64,000 bases of DNA from Osedax fenrisi (Eukaryota > Annelida > Polychaeta > Sabellida > Siboglinidae). Location: contig OZ025243.1 in assembly GCA_964019155.1 (NCBI GenBank), positions 89,949,399-90,013,398 on the forward strand, given 5' to 3'. A program made the translations under genes and the position numbers. The notes beneath the pieces are model-generated. The model saw only the letters and a list, made by a program, of their open reading frames with translations. It made no database searches and was not told the origin of the DNA. This document shows, one piece after another, positions 24,521-38,572 of this stretch (the stretch's first letter is position 1; every line of letters starts with the position of its first letter).

Positions 24521-24950
24521 CAGTCAACTCTCGGTTAGTCGGACTACGGATAAGTCGGCCTTCTCGATAAGTCGGACACATTTAGTTGGTTTGGTTGGAT
24601 TTGTATCTAGTGAAATGTTAAATTAATCGGATAAGTCGGATACGTTGGATTGGATAAATCGGAATTTTCTATAAGTCGGACACATATTATTGTCATTTTT
24701 ATGATTTTTATACTGGATAAGTCGGACTTTTTATAAATTGTCAGAAATATTTACTTTAATAATGTATATTATAATTTTAGTAAGTAATATTATTTAATAC
24801 AACATTTTATGTTGTTGAATACATAATTCCACATTTCGGTAACAATTTAACTCACGCTGCATATTATGTATTATTTGCATGATATTCTGAATCTCGGATA
24901 AGTCGGACACTTTTTTCGGTCACTTACGAGTCCGACTTATCGGGAGTTGA

Positions 24951-24953
<3 letters not shown>
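24521..24953. mobile_element. Pogo/Tigger-like MITE
   Basis: Terminal inverted repeats CAGTCAACTCTCGGTTAGTC and its complement ending GAGTTGACTG, 433 bp, inserted in an (AT)n run (TA target). Internal copies of ATAAGTCGGACAC occur in both halves. The CAGT...CTCTCG ends are typical of pogo-type elements. No coding capacity. Confidence 0.88.

Positions 24954-25007
<54 letters not shown>
24954..25007. repeat. (AT)n microsatellite
   Basis: Uninterrupted AT run directly after the pogo-like MITE; the run on its other side (24500-24520) suggests insertion into a microsatellite. Confidence 0.95.
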
Positions 25008-25010
<3 letters not shown>

Positions 25011-25240
25011 GTAAAGATATTTTATGCATAATACATATTATTAATATAAATATATTCACTTATATAGGTAATATATTGGAATATTAGTATAACATTTATT
25101 TAATAGTGTGTTTTAAACGATTAGGCAAACCAAAGCTATATAATTATAAATGATACCTAATTATATTGATACCAGTCAAACATATTTTAAATTTTTAATT
25201 TGGGAATGAGAAATAAAAAATATTTAGTGCATTAGTACTA

Positions 25241-25245
<5 letters not shown>

Positions 25246-25298
<53 letters not shown>
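25246..25298. repeat. (AT)n microsatellite
   Basis: Uninterrupted AT run in intron 3, about 85 bp beyond the donor of exon 3. Confidence 0.95.
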
Positions 25299-25301
<3 letters not shown>

Positions 25302-25383
25302 ACATGGTAGAATAATAATCTATACTTTATATAATCAAATGTTAATCATTATTAATAACAATACAACTATGACTTTTAATTAC

Positions 25384-25451
25384 CATGTGTTCTTCTGATA
25401 TAGGCCCCATACTCTTGATTAGAATATTCGTAGTGATATTCAAAGGAGGAC
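25384..25451 (-). CDS. Receptor exon 3 (68 nt): beta-1 strand region
   Basis: Residues 73-95. Acceptor TTTCACACAG and donor CATG|GTAATT; phase 1 in, phase 0 out. The content NILIKSMGPISEEHM matches the family pattern of an alternating strand followed by S-x-GP-[IV]-S-[DE]-x-x-M. The length of exactly 68 nt matches what I recall for the equivalent vertebrate GABA-A exon. N77-I-T is a possible N-glycosylation site. The exon sits alone between a 26.8-kb intron and a 5.4-kb intron, too short for an ORF search to find. Confidence 0.9.
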
Positions 25452-25779
25452 CTGTGTGAAATATAGCGAGAATATTACTTTATATTTTAAATTGTAATAT
25501 TATATATATATATATATAATATTCTACTATAACATAAGTCAATATTTGATTTATTTAAATATATTATACTTAATTGAAGTAAAGGAAATGATTCACTAAA
25601 TTTATTAAATATAATAATTTATAATCTAATAGATGCTTACTTAATAATGAATTATTATTACTCTATATAGTGGTATATATAATTATAAAGTGGATATATC
25701 CTATATTCGTACATATTATATGTTATATTATATGTAAACGTGTATGTGTGTGTGACATAATCGTGTACACACACTGCGC

Positions 25780-26165
25780 GTCGCACAAGATAATAAACAC
25801 ACACGTGATGTAGATATCGCTACAGGACATAACAAAGGACACAACCTAGCTAAACTATCACGCGAGCTCGTAAAGATCAGCAAGCTTACATATAGTAATA
25901 TCCGGTGCGAGTTGTTACACTAGTACACACACGTGACACACACACGTGGTCACGTGGTGGTAGTCACGTGTTCACCAGTACTACTACGCTCGTGTGTGGC
26001 CGCACTAAGACCGTTACGTCCAGTTACTGACAACATTAGTAAGTGACCGCCGCTAAATGCCCCTTCCCCCCCGTTAAGGACACGTGACATTACAGTCGTC
26101 ACGTGATATCAGTACATCCACACACACACACGCACGTAGGTGTGAAAGTTACGTAATACACATAT
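25780..26165. promoter_or_regulatory. CpG-richer island with clustered CACGTG sites
   Basis: At least seven ACGTG cores, most as CACGTG or TCACGTGA (near 25803, 25930, 25946, 25952, 25964, 26081, 26101), in a locally GC-richer stretch in intron 2. CACGTG is the E-box bound by bHLH-Zip factors such as USF and MITF/TFE. A regulatory role is inferred only from clustering. Confidence 0.4.
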
Positions 26166-26467
26166 TTATACTAACTATAATGTTATATGAGTGATGTATT
26201 ATAACAATTAATAGCGGTAATTATAAGTAAGTAATGAACCATAATTAACTTCAAATACTAAAACAATAAATCGGTATATTTGTATCTATATATTTATTAA
26301 TCGTTTTTAAATGATATTAATCATTAATAGTTTAACTTAATACCAATATGTATTATGCAATATGTATTATGTAATATGCTATTATAGTTATGTTTCTACG
26401 TATAACCACATATAATGATATAACACAAACAATAACATCGATTGGACACAAGGAACACTCTGCCTGT

Positions 26468-26470
<3 letters not shown>

Positions 26471-26563
<93 letters not shown>

Positions 26564-26592
26564 TGTGTATGTGTGTGTGTATGTGTGTGTTC
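26471..26592. repeat. (GT)n microsatellite
   Basis: About 60 GT units with a few TATG interruptions at the 3' end. It creates false Cys-Val and Thr-His open frames. Confidence 0.97.
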
Positions 26593-27235
26593 CCAGTGTA
26601 TATATAATATATATATATAATATATTGAAAAATACAATATGTTATAATATAAAAGAGTATGTAATACTACAATAGTACACACACACCCACACACATACGC
26701 ACAAACACGGGTTGAATATGACATAACTCCCCTATCTAGGTAAGCCTCCATAACAATGTGGCGCCTATGTATTAAGTTAACTACCTCTACGAGATAACAC
26801 ATTACGTAACATGTATAACATTAATGCATGTATACATTGTGCACAGTGTATACAATGTCTACAATGTAAACTGCACGTGGAATGGTATACCATCATATAT
26901 GAGAGCGTATTAACTTGGTTAGCTTTAAGGGATAACAATTAGCTAACGCCATTTATAATAGAATAGCAAATAAATAAGTTTGAAATCACAAATGCTTATA
27001 TAATACTTATTGTATCTTGTTATATCTAATGTGTATTTTAATAAAATATAGTACACTAAAGTATACTTATAAGTAAATGTATATTTAGTGTATAATTATA
27101 AGTAAATGTATATTTAGTGTATAATAGAATGTCAGCTACATATCATTATAAATACAAAATTTAATAATAATATACAGGTATACATTATATATTTCCTGTG
27201 TATGGCTTTTACGAGTAAACATGACTACAAGTTAC

Positions 27236-28745
27236 ATTGCTGGGTACATTGTACCCTGTTGGGTACATTGTACAATATTGGGTACATTGTACACTGTTGA
27301 GTACATTGTACACTGTTGGGTACATTGTACACTATTGGGTACATTGTACACTATTGGGTACATTGTACATTGTTGGGTATATTGTACACTATTGGGTACA
27401 TTGTACACTATTGGGTACATTGTACACTGTTGGGTACATTGTACACTGTTGGGTACATTGTACCCTGTTGGGTACATTGTACACTATTGGGTACATTGTA
27501 TACTGTTGGGTACATTGTACAATATTGGGTATATTGTGCACTGTTGGGTACATTGTACACTGTTGGGTACATTGTACACTGTTGGGTACATTGTATACTG
27601 TTGGGTACATTGTATACTGTTGGGTACATTGTACACTGTTGAGTACATTGTATACTGTTGGGTACATTGTATACTGTTGGGTACATTGTACACTGTTGAG
27701 TACATTGTATACTGTTGGGTACATTGTACACTATTGGGTACATTGTACACTGTTGGGTACATTGTATACTGTTGGGTACATTGTACACTGTTGAGTACAT
27801 TGTATACTGTTGGGTACATTGTATACTGTTGGGTACATTGTACACTGTTGGGTACATTGTACACTGTTGGGTACATTGTACCCTGTTGGGTACATTGTAC
27901 ACTGTTGGGTACATTGTATACTGTTGGGTACATTGTACACTATTGGGTACATTGTACACTATTGGGTACATTGTACCCTGTTGGGTACATTGTACACTAT
28001 TGGGTACATTGTATACTGTTGGGTACATTGTACAATATTGGGTACATTGTATACTGTTGGGTACATTGTACACTATTGGGTACATTGTACAATATTGGGT
28101 ACATTGTATACTGTTGGGTACATTGTACACTGTTTGGTACATTGTACACTGTTGGGTACATTGTACACTATTGGGTACATTGTACACTATTGGGTACATT
28201 GTACACTGTTGGGTACATTGTACACTGTTGGGTACATTGTATACTGTTGGGTACATTGTACACTATTGGGTACATTGTACACTGTTGGGTACATTGTACA
28301 CTGTTGGGTACATTGTATACTGTTGGGTACATTGTACACTATTGGGTACATTGTACAATATTGGGTACATTGTATACTGTTGGGTACATTGTACACTGTT
28401 GGGTACATTGTACACTATTGGGTACATTGTACACTATTGGGTACATTGTATACTGTTGGGTAATTGTACACTGTTGGGTACATTGTACACTATTGGGTAC
28501 ATTGTATACTGTTGGGTACATTGTACACTATTGGGTACATTGTACACTGTTGAGTACATTGTACACTATTGGGTACATTGTACACTGTTGGGTACATTGT
28601 ATACTGTTGGGTACATTGTACATTGTTGGGTACATTGTACACTGTTGGGTACATTGTATACTATTGGGTACATTGTACATTGTTGGGTACATTGTACACT
28701 ATTGGGTACATTGTACCCTGTTGGGTACATTGTACATTGTTGGGA
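27236..28745. repeat. 19-bp minisatellite, about 79 units, intron 2
   Basis: Unit GGGTACATTGTACACTGTT with variants (CTATT, CCCTG, ATACTG). It contains the palindromic core GTACATTGTAC. Open frames exist in all frames of both strands because 19 is not a multiple of three and no unit frame has a stop; none is a gene. Confidence 0.98.
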
Positions 28746-28876
28746 ATTATATCTTATAATAAGATATTAGATGAATACTAAATAGTTATGTTTTAGTTTT
28801 CAGATCTATTATAAATATAAATAATATGATTAATATTATATTAATGATATAACAAATATATATCTTAATATATATC

Positions 28877-28913
<37 letters not shown>

Positions 28914-28947
28914 AAAATATATAGAATACAAAATGATTATATCAACA

Positions 28948-28949
<2 letters not shown>

Positions 28950-29031
<82 letters not shown>
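28950..29031. repeat. (AT)n microsatellite, ~40 units
   Basis: One of the longest uninterrupted AT runs in the window. Confidence 0.97.
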
Positions 29032-29032
<1 letters not shown>

Positions 29033-29360
29033 GTGTATGTTGGGCCTATAGGGTACCCTATTAGTTATATATAATTAATGTCGGTTAATATTTGCTGTAA
29101 ACAAGCTTAACTTATAGATATCAACTTTCACCATAAACATGTATAATACAAACACACACACTCACGTACACACAAACACACACAAACACACGTACAAATA
29201 CACACATACACACATACATACACACATGCGTTGATATAAACATGATGTTCAACATTTATCAATAGTTGTCAGCATCATAATTCATCACAATACTATAAAC
29301 TTTAGATATCAGAACTTGATTACACACGCACAGTGTGTGTGTCGCACACATGCATATACG

Positions 29361-29394
<34 letters not shown>

Positions 29395-29916
29395 ATATAT
29401 ATATATATATATCTTATATATGTATCTTCTATTTTATTGTTTCACTTACTAATTATATTACAACTAATGATTATTAAATTAACACATGAATCATTATTAT
29501 TATATTATTACTTTTACTAATATTGTAATCCGTACATGAACATATTGGAGGTATCAACCAAATAAAGCCTAGGCTTTCACTGATCCTCCATAGACGTATG
29601 ATATACATAGTATGTCGTATGTCTATACACTGATATCATGCATTCACACATACATATACTACACACACATACACACATACATACATACACATACACGGAC
29701 GCGCGTATGGCATACACTTCATTTGTTAGTAGAAAGTTCTCACATCTTGGTTTAGATGTGTATTCCGTTTTAGATTTATATTTCAGTCTATTAACGATAT
29801 TTCAATAATATAAATTACATAATTATTTTCTTCAATTTCTTGTGATTTATATTAATGTATGCTAATGTTACTCATTTGATATATATGTAATGTTAAATAT
29901 TACATATATGTAATAT

Positions 29917-29969
<53 letters not shown>

Positions 29970-30116
29970 ACATGGATACCCTACATCGATATATATTCAT
30001 CACAGGCAATGTGTATCCGAACGAAGAATAACTGAATCTTTAACCGATTACATTTATAAATGTTAAATTTAAACTTATTACAAAATACGTTATTATTACA
30101 ATAACATATATGATAG

Positions 30117-30119
<3 letters not shown>

Positions 30120-30177
<58 letters not shown>
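30120..30177. repeat. (AT)n microsatellite
   Basis: Uninterrupted AT run in intron 2. Confidence 0.96.
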
Positions 30178-30182
<5 letters not shown>

Positions 30183-30455
30183 ATATTATGATGAATTCTT
30201 TCTCTTTATGGGAATACATTTTAAAATATATAAGTTTATGAAATATGTACACCATAGTAGCCTTAAGGCCTAATATTAATACATGTATAATCTGCAACTA
30301 GTATTAATATAGATAGTAGTAATACAATTATAATATGATAACACATGCTAATGATTAAATAGGTCAAGTAATTATAATTAAGGTAAGGAAAGATGGGTAA
30401 AGTGGCCAGGATAGTAAGGTGGCCAGCCGGCGTATACCTATACGTATACATATAC

Positions 30456-30514
<59 letters not shown>

Positions 30515-31155
30515 AAACTGTATGTCATGAAAATATGTACATATGCGCATTTGTAAGCTTGTTCAATTAACTAAATTTGTATATCTATTAATACAAAAAT
30601 CGATTTACTTTTTAAAAAATAGAAATAAAAGTTTAGTAAAACATATATTAAATTAATATTATATAATATAAATTGATAATTAAAGTTGGATATACAATAA
30701 CTATTTAAATACAACAAAGATAATAATATATTTATTTTAGTGAGTAATATTCATTATTATAATGTATATAGCTTGATATCTAGAAGCGGGTAATGTGGGC
30801 ACCTTTTGGCGGGTAATGGACCAGTTCACTATGATTTAAGCCAATCATATTACATATATGAACTGAATATATGAACTGAAATAAATATTTTTATATATTG
30901 ATAAAAATGCTTGCGTCATTATATGCCAACGTTTATTAAATAAACATCTAATACATCATAACCATATATATATATATTTCCATATATTATAATCGTGGTA
31001 TAAGCTCTTAAAATTAATGTATTATATTTAATTATTTATTAACACAATTACACTATATATTAACACAATTATAACGAACAATATATATATATATATATAT
31101 TATATTAATATATATATATACATATACAATGGTATATATATATACCATTACACTT

Positions 31156-31318
31156 ACTTATCATGTTATTAATATGTATAAAGAAATGTTATCCGTAAAT
31201 TACTATATATCGACAATGTGGCGATATAATAGTAATTTAGAAATATAACTAATTTATATTATCAGGTTTCTATATATATAGATAACATTTCTTTATACAT
31301 ATTAATAACATGATAAGT
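31156..31318. repeat. Perfect 38-nt inverted repeat
   Basis: Arms 31156-31193 and 31281-31318 are exact complements (ACTTATCATG...GTTATC), with an 87-nt loop. Likely a small MITE or recent inverted duplication. Confidence 0.92.
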
Positions 31319-32511
31319 ACGTTTAATGTTATACTATTAATATAGTAATTAATGAATATAGTAATTTATAAAGTTAATAAGCAAATAAAAAGCATTAATT
31401 TATCACAATTTCGTGTGTTATTTAAGATGATACTTGATGTGGTATTATTAGAATAATCTTGATATAAAGTAACGCCATCTAATGGATTAATGCCTGGCCA
31501 CATTAACCTCAAAAGGTTGCTGCATTACCCTCCATAGAGAGTAATCTATAATATGATAAGATATATATTAGTAAAAATGTGTTGAAATATATTTTTTTTA
31601 AATAAATATATGAAATTTTATAATATTTAAAAATAATTTGTTCTACAATTTGTATTTTATAAATATTATATTTATTTTATATTCTAATTATCAGTATTTT
31701 CTAAAACACAAATAGATAATAATTCATAGTATTACACAACATCGGAATCAATCATTCCCTTCACGTTTCTCATTACTTCGAATTCGTAGAACGCACGGCG
31801 CGTGACTCATCTACTGAATGACTCATAGTGGCGATGCATGAGTCATACATCCCGTACATATGTGCGTGCGTGCGCGCGTGTGTGTGTCTCTCATGTATTA
31901 TTCACTAGTAATACGTTTACGAATTACTTAGAGAATTATCATAATGTAGTTACGTAACAGTCGAGTGGCGCCACCTAGTGCCACCTAACGTCAATTCGCA
32001 TCACCAACACACGTTTACACGCACGTATGTTCACTGCGTCACACGAGCCTTGTAATAGCGATACATTAAGTATGCGGCGATATAGTACACATTGAACTAT
32101 TTATTATTGAGGTGATATGAACGACAGATCTTTAATACAATTTATTGTCAATTACTTCGAAATAATTAATAAATATTAATAAATAATTAAATATATAAAC
32201 TTATATATTCACTAGCATATATGCTAATTAACATATATAAGTACTAATTATAAGCTATTATTAATAGTTTAAAATGTCAGTCTAATGAAAAATAATTACC
32301 ACGTTGTTAATTCTAATTCTTATTTGTATTGGTCTCTTTTCATTATCGATTATCTTAATATAATATATTTTAAATATAATTCAATATCCAATGATATTAC
32401 AATAAAGTTGTTTTTTTTAATACAAAAAATATAAATGACGATGTAATCGACATTTGACCTCTGACCTCTGTTGGGAAGATATTAACCTCGATCTAGAGAC
32501 TCGAGTCTAGC

Positions 32512-32698
32512 TCGGTTATCCCTGGTTATATCCCTGGTTATACCCCGGGTTATCCCTGGTTATACCCCGGGTTATCCCTGGTTATACCCTGGGTTATCCC
32601 TGGTTATACCCCGGGTTATCCCTGGTTATATCCCGGGTTATCCCTGGTTATACCCCGGGTTATCCCTGGTTATACCCCGGGTTATCCCTGGTTATAAT
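32512..32698. repeat. ~22-bp minisatellite, about 8 units
   Basis: Unit GGTTATCCCTGGTTATACCCC with small variants, followed by (AAT)n. Confidence 0.95.
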
Positions 32699-32809
32699 AA
32701 TAATAATAATATCAGATTCAGTTGATGACCGAGATCAAAAACCCAGGTATGGTATAGAAGTTCTATTGAACTTATCGAGATACCAACCTGCTCTTGGTAA
32801 TGAGAGAAT

Positions 32810-33840
32810 TAATACAAAATGAATAAATACAAAATGAATAAATATAAATAAATATTTTACAATTCTATATTGTTCATTCGTGTTCTGTCTCATAAAAAAG
32901 CAATACAATAAAATTAAATATATCTCTCAATACCAAGAAATCATCATGTATATAACAATAAAATAATAATAAAATATAATAAAAAATATATAATAAAATA
33001 TTAAAAAATGTAAAAAGATACTAAAATAATAAATAAGTTAAACTATAAAAATCAAAGAAAACTAAAGACCAAAGGCTAGAGATAAAAATATGTACAATAC
33101 GAACAATTTAAAAGAGCTAAAAAGAAGAAAAGATGATCATGTAAATAAAATAACAAACAATACAGATAAGGTGTAAGTGATTACATATAACTATTTAAAA
33201 GCATGTTTTTAATATGTATTGTAAAAGTATTCAAATTCGTCAAAGATGATGTGGTTGTATTTAAAGAATTCCATAAATATGCGCCTTTGTAACGAATACT
33301 AAATTTATCATGATCAAATCTTATTTTTGGTATTAAGAATGTTCTATTTAACCTAAAAGTATATAAAGAGCAATTATAGGTAAATAACTTACAAATTGAA
33401 CTATGCAAATAATGATTGTTATATATTCTAAACATATATTTATAAATGGATATATTTATTATATCTTTAAATTTAAGAATGTTATGTCTTAAAAAAATGT
33501 AATCAATATTGGTTTTGTTATCAAGTTTATATATTGCTCTCATACATTTATTTTGTAAAATTTGAATACATTTTATATTGCTATGGTAAGTACTTCCCCA
33601 TATAATAGAACAATAATTATTATGACTATGAAAAAAAGAAAAATATAGCATAACTAAAGTATTAATATTAAATTTATATTTATATCTATGTAGTAAACTA
33701 AGTCCATAGTAAAGTTTATTTTTAATATTATTTATTTGCATTTTCCAATTTCGATTTTCGTCAATTAAAATGCCTAAGAATTTAAAATTAGTTGATTGTT
33801 TTATAGCTATATTATTTATTTTGAATTTTACCAATAATCG
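32810..33840 (-). pseudogene. 5'-truncated LINE with an intact reverse transcriptase C-terminus
   Basis: An open frame of 217 codons (33834-33181, minus) matches the thumb and C-terminal domain of non-LTR reverse transcriptases: FKFLGILIDENRNWKMQI at the start, then IIWGSTY, ILQNKCMRAIY, a late RYKGAYLWNSL and NTFTIHIKNMLL at the end. A stop and an AT-rich 3' tail follow, with a repeated ATTTATTCATTTTGT tail near 32825. The unbroken frame suggests a younger insertion than the other LINE relics. It is sense with respect to the receptor and lacks the endonuclease and catalytic domain. Confidence 0.87.
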
Positions 33841-34630
33841 TACACGATCTTATCTCACTCTTAGCATTCTAGTGATGTATATATGTCTACTAGTACGAGA
33901 TATAATTATATGATGATGCTAATTATGATTTTATTTTAATACTAATATGATTATAACATTCCTAGTGTAACAATAAAAGTTACAATAAAAGTAATACTTA
34001 GTACGTACAAGTTTACAACATGGCGAAAACGAATATATTTGAGGTTCAGATGTGGCGAACAATGAGATGGTTCATTAGTTGGGTTTTGAAGGTGATAGTC
34101 GAGGTGTTAATAGTTGTGAGGGATGGGTAGTTGATTCTAGAGGGGGCTATATCGCAAACAGAATAACTTCGTGGGAAGCTTCATAAGTGTTATCCGGAGT
34201 ATTCAGTCATAGTTAGAAGGTCGTAGATTGCACTATGGTGTATTATACTACAATAGTTGGCATATAATAGCAGTAATTAGCGGTAATTAGCGGTAATTAC
34301 GTTGTCTAGTCAGTATAGAATAATATATAATGTAATGGATAGTAATATATATATAAATATAAATATCAACATTATGTTATATTTATATATTTATGAAATT
34401 ATATAAAATCTGTAAATGGGAAAATATATTATACACAAAATTAAATTAGAATTTGTAAGTAAATTATTATTGTATTATTATATTTAGTACATATATATAT
34501 AGTGTATATATATATATCCAAATATAGTTTCAAATCAATAATATAATATATATATACATGATATAATATAAATATAGTACAATTTATTAACTATATATAG
34601 TTATCCTATAGGATAACCCTGTTATTTTGG
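33841..34630. other. Intron 2, no gene seen
   Basis: Contains a small plus-strand frame (about 34019-34135, MAKTNIFEVQMW...) with no recognised family, and short AGCGGTAATT repeats at 34270-34300. Confidence 0.45.
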
Positions 34631-34635
34631 TACGA

Positions 34636-37600
34636 TGATAGTAACTGATAATAACTGATAATAACTGATAATAACTGATAATAACTGATAATAACTGATA
34701 ATAATTGATAATAACTGATAATAACTGATAATAACTGATAATAACTGATAATAACTGATAATAACTGATAATAATTGATAATAACTGATAATAACTGATA
34801 ATAATTGATAATAACTGATAATAACTGATAATAACTGATAATAACTGATAATAACTGATAATAACTGATAATAATTGATAATAACTGATAATAACTGATA
34901 ATAATTGATAATAACTGATAATAACTGATAATAACTGAAAATAACTGATAATAATTGATAATAACTGATAATAACTGATAATAATTGATAATAACTGATA
35001 ATAACTGATAATAACTGATAATAACTGATAATAACTGATAATAATTGATAATAACTGATAATAACTGATAATAATTGATAATAACTGATAATAATTGATA
35101 ATAACTGATAATAACTGATAATAACTGATAATAACTGATAATAACTGATAATAACTGATAATAACTGATACTAATTGATAATAACTGATAATAACTGATA
35201 ATAATTGATAATAACTGATAATAACTGATAATAACTGATAATAACTGATAATAACTGATACTAATTGATAATAACTGATAATAACTGATAATAATTGATA
35301 ATAACTGATAATAGTTGATAATAACTGATAATAACTGATAATAATTGATAATAACTGATAATAACTGATAATAAATGATAATAACTGATAATAATTGATA
35401 ATAACTGATAATAACTGATAATAATTGATAATAACTGATAATAACTGATAATAACTGATAATAACTGATAATAACTGATAATAATTGATAATAAGTGATA
35501 ATAACTGATAATAATTGATAATAACTGATAATAACTGATAATAACTGATAATAACTGATAATAACTGATAATAACTGATAATAATTGATAATAACTGATA
35601 ATAACTGATAATAATTGATAATAACTGATAATAACTGATAATAACTGATAATAACTGATAATAACTGATAATAACTGATAATAACTGATAATAATTGATA
35701 ATAACTGATAATAACTGATAATAATTGATAATAACTGATAATAACTGATAATAACTGATAATAACTGATAATAACTGATAATAACTGATAATAATTGATA
35801 ATAACTGATAATAACTGATAATAATTGATAATAACTGATAATAACTGATAATAACTGAAAATAACTGATAATAATTGATAATAACTGATAATAACTGATA
35901 ATAATTGATAATAACTGATAATAACTGATAATAACTGATAATAACTGATAATAACTGATAATAATTGATAATAACTGATAATAACTGATAATAATTGATA
36001 ATAACTGATAATAACTGATAATAACTGATAATAACTGATAATAACTGATAATAACTGATAATAACTGATAATAACTGATAATAATTGATAATAACTGATA
36101 ATAACTGATAATAATTGATAATAACTGATAATAACTGATAATAACTGATAATAACTGATAATAACTGATAATAACTGATAATAGTTGATAATAACTGATA
36201 ATAACTGATAATAATTGATAATAACTGATAATAACTGATAATAACTGATAATAACTGATAATAATTGATAATAACTGATAATAACTGATAATAACTGATA
36301 ATAATTGATAATAACTGATAATAACTGATAATAACTGATAATAACTGATACTAATTGATAATAACTGATAATAACTGATAATAATTGATAATAACTGATA
36401 ATAACTGATAATAACTGATAATAACTGATAATAACTGATAATAATTGATAATAACTGATAATAACTGATAATAATTGATAATAACTGATAATAACTGATA
36501 ATAACTGATAATAACTGATAATAATTGATAATAACTGATAATAACTGATAATAAATGATAATAACTGATAATGACTGATAATGACTGATAATAACTGATA
36601 ATAACTGATAATAACTGATAATAATTGATAATAACTGATAATAACTGATAATAACTGATAATAACTGATAATAACTGATAATAACTGATAATAACTGATA
36701 CTAATTGATAATAACTGATAATAACTGATAATAATTGATAATAACTGATAATAACTGATAATAACTGATAATAACTGATAATAACTGATACTAATTGATA
36801 ATAACTGATAATAACTGATAATAATTGATAATAACTGATAATAGTTGATAATAACTGATAATAACTGATAATAATTGATAATAACTGATAATAACTGATA
36901 ATAACTGATAATAACTGATAATAATTGATAATAACTGATAATAACTGATAATAATTGATAATAACTGATAATAACTGATAATAACTGATAATAACTGATA
37001 ATAACTGATAATAATTGATAATAAGTGATAATAACTGATAATAATTGATAATAACTGATAATAACTGATAATAACTGATAATAACTGATAATAACTGATA
37101 ATAACTGATAATAATTGATAATAACTGATAATAACTGATAATAATTGATAATAACTGATAATAACTGATAATAACTGATAATAACTGATAATAATTGATA
37201 ATAACTGATAATAACTGATAATAATTGATAATAACTGATAATAACTGATAATAACTGATAATAACTGATAATAACTGATAATAACTGATAATAACTGATA
37301 ATAACTGATAATAATTGATAATAACTGATAATAACTGATAATAATTGATAATAACTGATAATAACTGATAATAACTGATAATAATTGATAATAACTGATA
37401 ATAACTGATAATAACTGATAATAACTGATAATAATTGATAATAACTGATAATAACTGATAATAATTGATAATAACTGATAATAACTGATAATAACTGATA
37501 ATAACTGATAATAACTGATAATAACTGATAATAACTGATAATAACTGATAATAATTGATAATAACTGATAATAACTGATAATAATTGATAATAACTGATA

Positions 37601-37663
37601 ATAACTGATAATAACTGATAATAACTGATAATAACTGATAATAACTGATAATAACTGATAATA
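34636..37663. repeat. 10-bp satellite-like array, about 300 units, intron 2
   Basis: Unit ATAACTGATA with a common ATAATTGATA variant. Rare variants show nested duplication: CTAATTGATA at 35171 and 35261 recurs at 36701 and 36791, ATAGTTGATA at 35311 recurs at 36841, and ATAAGTGATA at 35491 recurs at 37021, all offset by 1530 bp. Confidence 0.98.
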
Positions 37664-38076
37664 TCACCAATGTGATCTATACAACATAGCTATGTTCGAA
37701 TAGTTTATACACTATTTATATAGAACAATTATAATAGAACCTTTCTAATGATAATTATAATTATGTATACATAATGATAATATTATATATTTGATTTTAA
37801 TTACGTAACAAATAAATAAATTGATTATAATCTATATTTAGGTAAATATATCTATAGTATAACAAATGTAGTAACAGCAAATATAACATACCATGGTCTG
37901 CAGTTAACATTATAGACCTATTGTCGACATCCTTATATTATTAAATATGTCATATATATGAGTTTAATAGGCTATAAATCCTCAATGTATATATACTCAT
38001 TAGTATATATACTCTATGAAACTAATGTATTTGTTTTATATTTTATCAATTGGTCTATTAATATTATATATATATA

Positions 38077-38130
<54 letters not shown>

Positions 38131-38354
38131 GTAATGTTATTCTGATTAAAACATAATATAGTAAACAATACTATTGTATAATTACCGACATTGTATTACA
38201 TAATCACTTTTCATGTGTACATTGTCTACATAAACGTGTTATCAGTAGTGATATAATGTATACTTTCATATATACATATAAGTAGTACTTAATATAGTTA
38301 TACATATATCTAGAATATTATTATTGTAGTTATTATTACATATGTTAACATTAG

Positions 38355-38529
38355 TAGGGGAGAGTACTCGAATACCGACACCCTAACAATAAATCACTAT
38401 ATCTATATTTCTATATACCATATATTATTTAATATCCACTATTCAATCATATTTAAATAGGCGATACTTTTAGTTAACACATGTAATTAATATTTATTCT
38501 TAATAAGTAACAAATAATTGTTATAACCA

Positions 38530-38572
<43 letters not shown>

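Larger units (their letters stand above)
28746..32500. other. Intron 2, microsatellite-rich, no gene seen
   Basis: Long (AT)n runs (28880-28907, 28950-29031, 29925-29965, 30120-30177, 30458-30511), (CA)n runs at 29150-29230 and 29660-29695, and a GC-richer stretch at 31780-32080 with GCGTGACTCA and TACGTAA motifs. Confidence 0.6.

Noticed and set aside
27236..28745. CRISPR-like regular repeat
   Set aside because: Units are contiguous without unique spacers and the context is a eukaryotic intron.
27221..28781. Open frames up to 512 codons in several frames on both strands
   Set aside because: All translate the 19-bp array; simultaneous openness in many frames shows a stop-free repeat, not coding.
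36351..37670. 439-codon minus-strand frame rich in SVIISYYQLL
   Set aside because: Translation of the 10-bp array (three units give ten codons).
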